Assembly: GCA_002344075.1 (NCBI GenBank) | Contig: DDTM01000039.1 | Location: forward strand, 1 to 15,085 | Source of the DNA: Bacteroidetes bacterium UBA2364 | GTDB lineage: Bacteria > Bacteroidota > Rhodothermia > Rhodothermales > UBA2364 | DNA length: 15,085 nt | Reading direction: 5' to 3' | Part shown: positions 1 through 6,020 of the stretch, in pieces | How positions within the stretch are numbered: position 1 is the first letter of the stretch | How the letters are laid out: every line of letters starts with the position of its first letter | Program-made: the position numbers and the translations under genes | The notes under the pieces: model-generated | What the model saw: the letters and a program-made list of their open reading frames with translations, nothing else | What the model was told of the DNA's origin: nothing | Database searches by the model: none

Positions 1-19
1 TTCCTTACCCCAGACCAGA

Positions 20-571
20 TTATTTGGGGTCTCCTAAAAAATCATCTAAAGAAGTATTCTCGAAGTGGTTTTCACCAAAGTAACGAAGGGTTTTGCCAAA
101 TTTATCCGAAGGCATAAAACCGGGCATGGCATATAGGTATTGCAACTTCTCGCGTCCTGGCGCCATAAAAACATGGGTGGGGAACCCCCTTACCTGTAGG
201 GAACTTGCCAGCTCCGACTCTGTAAACGTCATTTTTTTAAAAGAGAGGGATTCTGTGCCCTCGGCATTTACACGGGTGATGACATAGGTTTCATTCAGGT
301 ATTGGCGCACCGCGGGATCGGTATAAACCTCGCGCTGAAACTTTCTACACCAGCCGCACCAGTCAGTATAGACAAAGATCAGGATTTTTTTATCGGTGGC
401 CTCGGCCTCGGCCACAGCATCCGGAAAAGATTTCCACCGGAGGGTGGTATCCGCGACCACAGTACGTGTGGGGGATTGTGGTTCTGGCGGGTTTTGGGCA
501 CAAGCACGACCTACGGAGAGCAGGCCAAGAAACCACAAGGGGGCGACAAAATAAAAAATGGTTTGTTTCAT
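20..571 (-). CDS. Exported thioredoxin-like protein (Thioredoxin_7-type)
   Basis: Predicted 183-residue exported protein with a thioredoxin fold, probably a periplasmic thiol-disulfide reductant or isomerase; its substrate cannot be told from sequence. Residues 1-25 form a signal peptide (hydrophobic core, then RACAQ, with cleavage near residue 24-26). The redox motif WCGWC has its cysteines at C72 and C75, preceded by the beta strand ILIFVYTD and followed by a helix. The cis-proline of the fold is P131 in GFPTHVF. These features are typical of soluble thioredoxin-like proteins in Bacteroidota. The frame is open upstream to a GTG at 607, but the ATG at 571 puts the signal peptide at the true N terminus, so I chose it. 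No Shine-Dalgarno is visible. It lies 80 bp downstream of aroQ, so it may be the last gene of that operon or have its own promoter. The cysteine at residue 24 could suggest a lipoprotein, but GRAC is a poor lipobox. Confidence 0.88.
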   Translation of the reverse strand: MKQTIFYFVAPLWFLGLLSVGRACAQNPPEPQSPTRTVVADTTLRWKSFPDAVAEAEATDKKILIFVYTDWCGWCRKFQREVYTDPAVRQYLNETYVITRVNAEGTESLSFKKMTFTESELASSLQVRGFPTHVFMAPGREKLQYLYAMPGFMPSDKFGKTLRYFGENHFENTSLDDFLGDPK

Positions 572-651
572 GATGAGGGGGTAACGTTTAAGTGATCCAT
601 TAGACACCCAAAACCGTGCCTTGATCTTCGTAAGTGAACCGTAAAATGCTT

Positions 652-1101
652 CTATTTATTTTTTTCATGTACCTGACGGTTTGCCCAGATGAGGTATTGA
701 ACGGCTAAGTGATAACCAAACGTACCCAGACCTGCAATTTGTCCTACACAAACAGGTGCAAGCATGGAGGTATGGCGAAAAGACTCACGGGCATGAACGT
801 TGGAGATATGTACTTCTACCACAGCCAGACGAATGGCGGCGATTGCATCGCGTAAGGCTACCGATGTATGGGTATAGCCTCCCGGATTAAAGACCACGCC
901 TTCTAACTTCTCGCGGTGCGCCTGATGTAATCGGTCTATCAGTTCGCCTTCGTGATTACTCTGAAAAAAAGTAAAGGTTGCTTCTGGGAAATGTATCCTA
1001 AGTTCCGCCTCAATATCTTTTAAGGTGGTTTTACCATATTTCTCCGGCTCTCGCTCACCCAAAAGATTCAAGTTAGGACCATTTAAGACAAGAATGTGCA
1101 T
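652..1101 (-). CDS. aroQ: 3-dehydroquinate dehydratase, type II
   Basis: Type II dehydroquinase, 149 residues, the normal length for this dodecameric cytoplasmic enzyme. It converts 3-dehydroquinate to 3-dehydroshikimate, the third step of the shikimate pathway. The N terminus NGPNLNLLGEREPEKYG (residues 7-23) is the family signature and carries R17 and the catalytic base Y22. Other active-site elements are FNPGGYTHTS (residues 71-80, with N72 and H78), EVHISN (residues 96-101, with the general acid H98) and ESFRHTS with R109. All key residues are present, so it should be active. The ATG at 1101 puts the first strand at the N terminus as usual. It starts 15 bp after the stop of the metallo-hydrolase gene, in a probable operon whose first gene is aroC, so two steps of aromatic amino acid synthesis are likely co-expressed. 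Confidence 0.97.
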   Translation of the reverse strand: MHILVLNGPNLNLLGEREPEKYGKTTLKDIEAELRIHFPEATFTFFQSNHEGELIDRLHQAHREKLEGVVFNPGGYTHTSVALRDAIAAIRLAVVEVHISNVHARESFRHTSMLAPVCVGQIAGLGTFGYHLAVQYLIWANRQVHEKNK

Positions 1102-1116
1102 GGCGTTTCGGGAGTT

Positions 1117-1959
1117 TTAGGTTGTTTCCAGCATCAAGCCGTCAAACGCAAAGCGGATATGTGGCGGCAACAGGGCTTCTTCTCGCTCATGTAACACTTG
1201 ATGTGTCATGTGAATAAAATATGTGCGCTGTGCACCAATCTGAGTAGCCGCTTCAATGGCTTGTGCAATCGAAAAGTGGGAATGGTGTTCCTGCGGTCTA
1301 AGGGCGTCCAAGACCAATAAATCCAGCCCTTTAAGCAAAGGAATAGATGTATCTGGAATGGCGCTGGTATCCGTCAGATACGCCATATTTCCAATTCGAT
1401 AGCCATAAATCGGGAGTGTTCCGTGAAACAACGGAATGGGAGTAATGGTAACCTTCCGGTCGGTATTTTCTTGGTGTAAAGGCGAGCCATCCGGCAACGC
1501 CACATCAAAACTATACCGCCCAGAAATCTCGAAGGGCGCCGAAACGGGCCTAAGTGTCATTTTGGGGACACCGGGATAGGAGCCATCCTGAAAGATGTAA
1601 CCAAACATCGTTTGTAATACCTGGCCTACATTGGGGGCAACATAACAGGGAATGGGATTGGGATTGTAAAAGAAATAGGGCCGCAAATCTTCCATCCCAA
1701 AAACATGGTCGTAGTGGTGATGTGTATAAAGCACGGCATCTATTTGTTTGATTTGTGCCCGCATGGCCTGATAGCGAAAGTCGGGGCCGGAATCTATGAG
1801 CAAATGGAGGCCACCCACCTCGATCAGGGCCGAGCACCGCAACCGCTTGTCGCGCGGATCGGTGGAGGTGCAAATTTCGCAGGTACAACCCAACACCGGA
1901 ACGCCAGTGGAGGTACCGGTTCCGAGAAAGGTAATCTTGATTTTATGCGGGTTCGTCAT
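1117..1959 (-). CDS. PhnP-like metallo-beta-lactamase-fold hydrolase
   Basis: Cytoplasmic metallo-beta-lactamase-fold enzyme of 280 residues, closest by motif to the PhnP / RNase Z-like phosphodiesterases. The metal motif HHHYDH lies at residues 80-85 (HxHxDH ligands H80, H82, D84, H85) and is followed by GMEDLRP. Further candidate ligands are H179 (LFHG), D197 (LTDTS) and H250 (FIHMTH). The N terminus LGTGTSTGVPVLGC is typical of this group. A cysteine cluster C25-x-C27-x2-C30 has the spacing of the structural zinc site known in E. coli PhnP, and the histidine-rich EHHSHFS (residues 224-230) could give its fourth ligand. The reaction is probably hydrolysis of a cyclic or linear phosphodiester, but no phosphonate (phn) genes are nearby, so the substrate is unknown. 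The ATG at 1959 lies inside the upstream gene (17 bp overlap), which points to translational coupling. Confidence 0.88.
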   Translation of the reverse strand: MTNPHKIKITFLGTGTSTGVPVLGCTCEICTSTDPRDKRLRCSALIEVGGLHLLIDSGPDFRYQAMRAQIKQIDAVLYTHHHYDHVFGMEDLRPYFFYNPNPIPCYVAPNVGQVLQTMFGYIFQDGSYPGVPKMTLRPVSAPFEISGRYSFDVALPDGSPLHQENTDRKVTITPIPLFHGTLPIYGYRIGNMAYLTDTSAIPDTSIPLLKGLDLLVLDALRPQEHHSHFSIAQAIEAATQIGAQRTYFIHMTHQVLHEREEALLPPHIRFAFDGLMLETT

Positions 1960-2242
1960 GGAGTTCTAATTCAGGCGTATCGGCATTTCGAGCCTGCCAA
2001 AGTGCTTCAAGGGCTTTTCGCACGGCTGGTCGGACGGTTAGCGCTTCTTCGGGCACATTTCGGAGCCGTTCGGCCAATAGCCCTACATGCACTTCCGCCG
2101 GATGTCGTTTATTGAGCACAAGATACGGACTCTGTTTTACCTTGCAGGCGCCGCCTCGAAAGTTTCCGGCATCAAAAACCACACGTATTCCTAATTTTCC
2201 TGCCAATTGTGCCAATTCCCTCACGATTACTTCTGTCTTCAT
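1943..2242 (-). CDS. Conserved-looking hypothetical protein, 99 residues
   Basis: Small soluble protein with no signal peptide or membrane segment; I cannot assign a function. The N-terminal third looks like a helix followed by a strand (LGIRVVFDAGNFRGGACKV, residues 18-36). The centre reads LVLNKRHPAEVHVGLLAERL (residues 41-60), after which a predominantly helical C terminus ends in an acidic tail. The phrases FRGGxCxV and LNKRHPxE, followed by a leucine-rich helix, give me the impression of a short protein family conserved in this lineage, but that is recollection and not a search result. The frame is open upstream to 2392 through the end of the neighbouring barrel gene. The ATG at 2242 starts 13 bp after that gene's stop and removes low-quality sequence, so I prefer it. 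Its 3' end overlaps the hydrolase gene by 17 bp, which argues that it is a real translated operon member. Confidence 0.75.
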   Translation of the reverse strand: MKTEVIVRELAQLAGKLGIRVVFDAGNFRGGACKVKQSPYLVLNKRHPAEVHVGLLAERLRNVPEEALTVRPAVRKALEALWQARNADTPELELHDEPA

Positions 2243-2255
2243 ATCATGAACCCTA

Positions 2256-3044
2256 TTAAAAACGGAGGCCCAACCGTGCCCCCATTTGTTTACCAGAATA
2301 GTGGGTTTGTTGTGGAGACGACTTGAATTGTAGGCCTGTGTACCGAACATCCCAGTCGAAACCGCGGAGATCGGCCCCGACAACCAATCCATAACGACCT
2401 ATCAGACCCGAAAGGTGAAGTTCGGCAGTGGCATCGTATTGACGAGCAAGACCCAACCCACTATCTTGTGTCTGCAACGCCAGTCCACCACCCGCTATTG
2501 TCCGGAAAGCCAATGTCGTCTTGCGTCCAATTCGTAGGTTTCCCGCCAATCCGGCTGCTAATTGTGCAGCAGTTACCCCAAAATATGCACCGGGTGCATT
2601 AAATTGATCTTTCGGGCCACTCCGACGAAAATCCAGCATCAAGCCAATCGGGACAGAAAACTGATTACGTCCCTGACGATTGAGCGGGATACCATTAATA
2701 GAAGCGGCATGGAAATCCCTGATTTCGTATATACAACTGGCGCCGGTATCACAGACATTGACGCTTCCGAGTACACCAGACACCACGAGTCCGGGTGTCT
2801 GCAAAACCGCATAATAGAGCTGCATGGGGTCGAAGCGAAGCTCCTGAGCCCCTCCAGTCGCCAGATCTGCCCGGATTTGATAAGTTCCATTGAGACGGCC
2901 CACCGAAATCGCACGGTCCGAGGCTTCGGTTTTTTCTCGGCTGGGGACGGAAAACATCTGTGCATATAAGCCCATTGTCGAGCCAAGGGCAACCAAGACG
3001 ATAGGGAACAGGTTTTTCAGAATAGGGTATTGGAAATAAAACAT
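2256..3044 (-). CDS. Predicted outer-membrane beta-barrel protein
   Basis: Exported protein of 262 residues, probably a small outer-membrane beta-barrel; no specific function recognised. Residues 1-29 form a signal peptide (hydrophobic NLFPIVLVALGSTMGLYAQ, cleavage after AQ). The mature part is rich in alternating hydrophobic and polar strands with short turns, such as TTLAFRTIAGGGLALQTQ and ATAELHLSGLIGRYGLVVGA. It ends in ARLGLRF, with the C-terminal phenylalanine that marks beta-barrel substrates of the BAM complex. Two cysteines (CDTGASC) may form a disulfide in a loop. An upstream in-frame start at 3062 exists, but the ATG at 3044 gives a clean signal peptide and has GGAG seven bases upstream. 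It starts 31 bp after aroC stops and ends 13 bp before the next gene, inside the presumed operon. A periplasmic beta-sandwich protein is the alternative. Confidence 0.78.
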   Translation of the reverse strand: MFYFQYPILKNLFPIVLVALGSTMGLYAQMFSVPSREKTEASDRAISVGRLNGTYQIRADLATGGAQELRFDPMQLYYAVLQTPGLVVSGVLGSVNVCDTGASCIYEIRDFHAASINGIPLNRQGRNQFSVPIGLMLDFRRSGPKDQFNAPGAYFGVTAAQLAAGLAGNLRIGRKTTLAFRTIAGGGLALQTQDSGLGLARQYDATAELHLSGLIGRYGLVVGADLRGFDWDVRYTGLQFKSSPQQTHYSGKQMGARLGLRF

Positions 3045-3075
3045 GGTACAACTCCAAAACAATGATCGAACATCT

Positions 3076-4272
3076 TTATTGCCGCCACATCACCTCTTCG
3101 CTGTAACGGGCTTTGATCTCGGAAAGGCTGTCTCCGCCAAATTTCTCCAAGAATGCATTCGCCAACACCACGGCCACCACCGATTCGGCCACCGTCGAAG
3201 CAGCAGGCACGCTGGTAACATCGCTGCGTTCGTATCGGGTGGGTTGGGGTTCGCCAGTATTCAAATCTGCCGTTTCGAGGGGTTTAATCAGGGTTGGAAT
3301 GGGTTTCATATATCCACGAATAACAATTGGCATCCCATTCGTTACACCGCCTTCAATGCCTCCGGCTCGGTTGGTACGCCGTCGGAAAAGATCCCTCTCT
3401 TTGTAAATTTCGTCGTGTATCTGCGACCCCGGCAACATACTTCCTAAAAGCCCATCACCAATTTCTACGGCTTTTTGTGCCTGAATAGAGATAATGGCCT
3501 GTGCTAAAAGGGCATCCAATTTACGGTCCCATTGTACATAAGACCCCAGCCCCGGCGGCACTCCGGTAATTACCACCTCATAGGCCCCGCCAAGTGAGTC
3601 TCCACTTTTTTTGGTTGCTTTTATGTGCTCGATACAACGATCCGTCAGGTTGTGGTCTAACATCCGCACTTCGCTTTCATCTGCTGCACGGTATAAGGCG
3701 GCAGCGCCGCCTGTTTCGATTAGGGCGTGTACCCGGTCTTGCCAATCGGCAGGGCTTTCATACCCAACCGCACCAATCCGCACCACATGGCTCCCGATCT
3801 CAATACCAACTTGCCGCAGGAATTGCCGTGCCACCGAGCAACACGCCACACGCATGGCGGTTTCCCGTGCCGAAGATCGGTCTATAACAGGTCGAATATC
3901 ATCTAAATGGTATTTCTGAACCCCCACCAAATCGGCATGGCCCGGACGCGGAAGGGTGATTTTTTCAATCCCTTCACCCGATCCATCCACCGACATTACT
4001 TGTGGCCAATTGGCTTTATCTTTCTGATACGAGGTGTTTTCTAACTTGATGGCAATCGGGCTGCCCATCGTTTGCGCAAACCGGACGCCGGAATAGAGGT
4101 GTACCTGGTCTGCTTCAATTTTGGCACGTCCGCCCCGGCCATATCCCTGCCAACGCCGCCGTGTATGTTCGTTCAGGTCATTAGGGTGTAGGGGGACACC
4201 AGCGGGAACGCCCTCCACAATGCCAATTAAGGCTTCTCCGTGCGATTCTCCTGCGGTAAAATATCGAATCAT
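3076..4272 (-). CDS. aroC: Chorismate synthase
   Basis: Chorismate synthase, 398 residues: converts 5-enolpyruvylshikimate-3-phosphate to chorismate with release of phosphate, using reduced FMN; last step of the shikimate pathway, cytoplasmic. Signature elements in order: GESHG (residues 8-12, catalytic H11), HTRRRWQGYGRGGR (residues 36-49), RPGHAD (residues 109-114, second catalytic H112), RSSARETA (residues 132-139), GDSLGGAYEV (residues 224-233), NRAGGIEGGVTNG (residues 301-313) and RSDVTSVPAAS (residues 349-359). It belongs to the longer form of the family (E. coli is about 361). One oddity is VACCSVA at residues 142-148, where a small-residue stretch such as GAVA is common; I do not expect this to abolish activity. 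The ATG at 4272 gives the usual MIRYFTAGESHG start. It is the first gene of the leftward cluster, with 31 bp to the next gene. Confidence 0.98.
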   Translation of the reverse strand: MIRYFTAGESHGEALIGIVEGVPAGVPLHPNDLNEHTRRRWQGYGRGGRAKIEADQVHLYSGVRFAQTMGSPIAIKLENTSYQKDKANWPQVMSVDGSGEGIEKITLPRPGHADLVGVQKYHLDDIRPVIDRSSARETAMRVACCSVARQFLRQVGIEIGSHVVRIGAVGYESPADWQDRVHALIETGGAAALYRAADESEVRMLDHNLTDRCIEHIKATKKSGDSLGGAYEVVITGVPPGLGSYVQWDRKLDALLAQAIISIQAQKAVEIGDGLLGSMLPGSQIHDEIYKERDLFRRRTNRAGGIEGGVTNGMPIVIRGYMKPIPTLIKPLETADLNTGEPQPTRYERSDVTSVPAASTVAESVVAVVLANAFLEKFGGDSLSEIKARYSEEVMWRQ

Positions 4273-4458
4273 ATAGGAAAAAGTGGTTGATATAAAAAAG
4301 ACTGTACGGAAAAATCGTACCCTGTTTGGGGGGATTTGCTAACGCAACATCGGTATGAAGTTACATACTTTCCATTCATTGCAAACCACCAAGACTGTGT
4401 TTCATTTATTACTCAAACGATTGCGTCTTGGTTCTGTGTCACAAAATCCCAGAATCCC
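4273..4458. promoter_or_regulatory. Divergent intergenic region with a GTACG inverted repeat
   Basis: This 186 bp gap separates aroC (-) from the zinc-ribbon gene (+) and must carry promoters for both. A perfect 5 bp inverted repeat, GTACG at 4304-4308 and CGTAC at 4316-4320 with a 7 bp A-rich spacer, lies 32 bp upstream of the aroC start and could be an operator or a 5'-leader hairpin. I could not find a convincing TTTG / TAnnTTTG pair for either gene. The frame of the zinc-ribbon gene is open leftwards to 4336, but that extension looks non-coding. Confidence 0.35.
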
Positions 4459-4698
4459 ATGCCAAAAATGAGTCTTGAAGAAACGTTTTCCCACCGTTTC
4501 AAGTGTCCAAAATGTCACCATAAAGGCGCACATACCCACCGGATGCACACCACCCCCGAAACCGTAGAAGCCGAGGCAGAAACCGGATATTTAGCGGTTT
4601 CATGCCCGCTTTGTGGATTCACAGAGTTTTACAACATCCAAACCCTCACGCAGCAGTCTCATTGGCATACGGTCATAGACACGATATTTGGGCATTAA
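4459..4698 (+). CDS. Small zinc-ribbon protein (zinc_ribbon_13 / DUF2082-like)
   Basis: Cytoplasmic protein of 79 residues with one zinc ribbon. The knuckles are CPKC (C16, C19) and CPLC (C49, C52). The second is followed by GFTEFY, which resembles the end of the small Zn-ribbon family annotated as possibly nucleic-acid-binding (zinc_ribbon_13). About 30 residues separate the knuckles, normal for a ribbon, and the stretch GYLAVSC fits the strand before the second knuckle. Function is unknown; RNA, DNA or protein binding are all possible. An in-frame start at 4336 would add 41 residues lacking family-like features, so I prefer ATG 4459, with ATG 4468 (three residues shorter) as an equal alternative. 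It is transcribed alone, divergent from aroC, and its stop overlaps the stop of the phosphodiesterase-like gene by 4 bp. Confidence 0.75.
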   Translation: MPKMSLEETFSHRFKCPKCHHKGAHTHRMHTTPETVEAEAETGYLAVSCPLCGFTEFYNIQTLTQQSHWHTVIDTIFGH

Positions 4699-5933
4699 GG
4701 TGCTTTGCGCAATACCGAACGGATGGCTGCCAATTGACCATCATTGGGGGCTGGAGTTATCTCTAACAAATGGCAGAGCAAGGCATACAGATGTATATTA
4801 TCGAACGGAGCAACGGTTTGCCCTTTCTTGAATGCCGGGCCATATGCTATAAACGTAGCCCGCATCGAAGCAAGGGCATTATCGTGGCCATGTGCGCCTT
4901 TGCTATAATTGACATTGGTTTGGGCACGTAAAAATTGTTCCGTAGTCATCTGCATCCACCCCTCGTCCGAAATACTTACGATGGGCGAAACACGGGGATG
5001 CGAGCCAAAATGGAAGCGTTTCGGCAATGCTTCTTTTTTATAAGTTTGTGCATGTGGCATTCGTTTCAGGGCCTGATACACAGAATCTGTCTTGCCCGTT
5101 TTTGGCCAATAATACCCGATTTCGGCGCCCATATAACGGGCCACTTGCCGCATATCCACGTATTGATCCACTTGTACCACGTGCGCCTTATCAATATTCA
5201 TCATCCCATGATCCGACGTGATCACCAGATTTACTTTATTAGTGAGGCCGCGCTTTGCCAATCCGTTCAGTAGCCGCGCCAAATACCCATCTACTTCGCG
5301 GATTGCGACTTCGGTTTCGGGCGCATCCGGACCGTAGCGGTGTCCGGCATCATCGGTGGTGCTAAAATACAAGGTAAACAAGTGAGGCCTGCTGGTTTGG
5401 GGCAGGTCTAACCAAGCTAAGAGGGTATCTACACGGGCATTACCTGGCATTTCATGTTCATATACCTTCCAAAACGTGGGATGTATCCCTTTAATGGGCG
5501 CTTCGGAACCCGGCCAAAACATCACACCCGATCGTTTACCCTGTTTTTTGGCCGTCACCCAAATGGGTTCTCCGCCCCACCAGCGTGGGTCTATAACCGC
5601 TTTTCGGTTGCTCAGGGAAAACACCTCGGTCAGGGTGCTGTCATACATCGTATTGTTGATGATGCCATGATGATCGGGGTATAGTCCCGTGACCAATGTA
5701 TAATGATTGGGGAAGGTTTTAGAAGGGAAGGAAGGCGTCATCCATTCCGCACGAACCCCAGAAGCAACCAATTGTCGCAGGGCTGGGGTCTCGGTCTTTT
5801 GCCAATAATCGCTCCGAAATCCATCTAAAGAAATCAGGATCAGTGGCGTGGGCGCGTCTGCCACAGGGCGTAGCGTGGCTGGGGTTTTACACCCACCCCA
5901 TGCCAAAAGGGTAATCCATAAAATATGTCGCAT
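4695..5933 (-). CDS. Nucleotide pyrophosphatase/phosphodiesterase-like protein (predicted lipoprotein)
   Basis: Exported member of the alkaline phosphatase superfamily, 412 residues, of the ectonucleotide pyrophosphatase/phosphodiesterase (NPP) type; these hydrolyse phosphodiester or pyrophosphate bonds outside the cytoplasm using two zinc ions. The metal and nucleophile sites are all present: ISLDGFR with D37; PSFPSKTFPNHYTLVTG with nucleophile T73 and N76; DDAGH with D194 and H198; TSDHGM with D241 and H242; and GAHGHDN with H348. A threonine nucleophile, rather than serine, points to NPP over classical alkaline phosphatase. The N terminus has a short hydrophobic stretch ending in AWGGC (C15), so it is probably a lipoprotein, though the lipobox is imperfect. 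The ATG at 5933 is supported by an unusually good AGGAGG site just upstream. The gene stands alone, divergent from the aminopeptidase gene across 87 bp. Substrate (nucleotide, lipid head group or phytate) cannot be decided. Confidence 0.93.
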   Translation of the reverse strand: MRHILWITLLAWGGCKTPATLRPVADAPTPLILISLDGFRSDYWQKTETPALRQLVASGVRAEWMTPSFPSKTFPNHYTLVTGLYPDHHGIINNTMYDSTLTEVFSLSNRKAVIDPRWWGGEPIWVTAKKQGKRSGVMFWPGSEAPIKGIHPTFWKVYEHEMPGNARVDTLLAWLDLPQTSRPHLFTLYFSTTDDAGHRYGPDAPETEVAIREVDGYLARLLNGLAKRGLTNKVNLVITSDHGMMNIDKAHVVQVDQYVDMRQVARYMGAEIGYYWPKTGKTDSVYQALKRMPHAQTYKKEALPKRFHFGSHPRVSPIVSISDEGWMQMTTEQFLRAQTNVNYSKGAHGHDNALASMRATFIAYGPAFKKGQTVAPFDNIHLYALLCHLLEITPAPNDGQLAAIRSVLRKAP

Positions 5934-5937
5934 GGTT

Positions 5938-5943
5938 CCTCCT
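5938..5943 (-). promoter_or_regulatory. Strong Shine-Dalgarno of the NPP-like gene
   Basis: On the minus strand AGGAGG lies four bases before the ATG at 5933. It is the only full consensus ribosome binding site in this window; most other genes have none. It fixes the start codon and suggests comparatively efficient initiation. Confidence 0.6.
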
Positions 5944-5971
5944 AAAAAATACAGCCTGTTTTATCCTGCAT

Positions 5972-6002
5972 TTTGATTCAAATGCGCGGTTGCGTACCTT
6001 TA
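5972..6002 (+). promoter_or_regulatory. Bacteroidota-type promoter of the M1 aminopeptidase gene
   Basis: TTTG at 5972-5975 (-33 element) and TACCTTTA at 5995-6002 (seven of eight matches to TAnnTTTG, -7 element) are separated by 19 bp, matching the known housekeeping promoter of Bacteroidota. Transcription would begin near 6008-6010, about a dozen bases before the ATG at 6021. This excludes the longer in-frame start (TTG at 5973) and predicts a very short leader without a Shine-Dalgarno. Confidence 0.6.
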
Positions 6003-6020
6003 CACAAACCCCAATCTACG

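Noticed and set aside
7..30. ACCCCA/TGGGGT hairpin at the end of the thioredoxin-like gene as a terminator
   Set aside because: The stem has a 12-base loop and no T-run on either strand, so it is not a convincing intrinsic terminator.
302..595. Plus-strand open frame opposite the thioredoxin-like gene
   Set aside because: No recognisable domain or family-like composition; shadow of the minus-strand gene.
572..607. GTG start at 607 adding 12 residues to the thioredoxin-like protein
   Set aside because: The extension would bury the signal peptide behind a polar stretch; ATG 571 gives a normal signal peptide.
4336..4458. N-terminal extension of the zinc-ribbon protein
   Set aside because: The 41 extra residues lack family-like features and would occupy most of the divergent promoter region.
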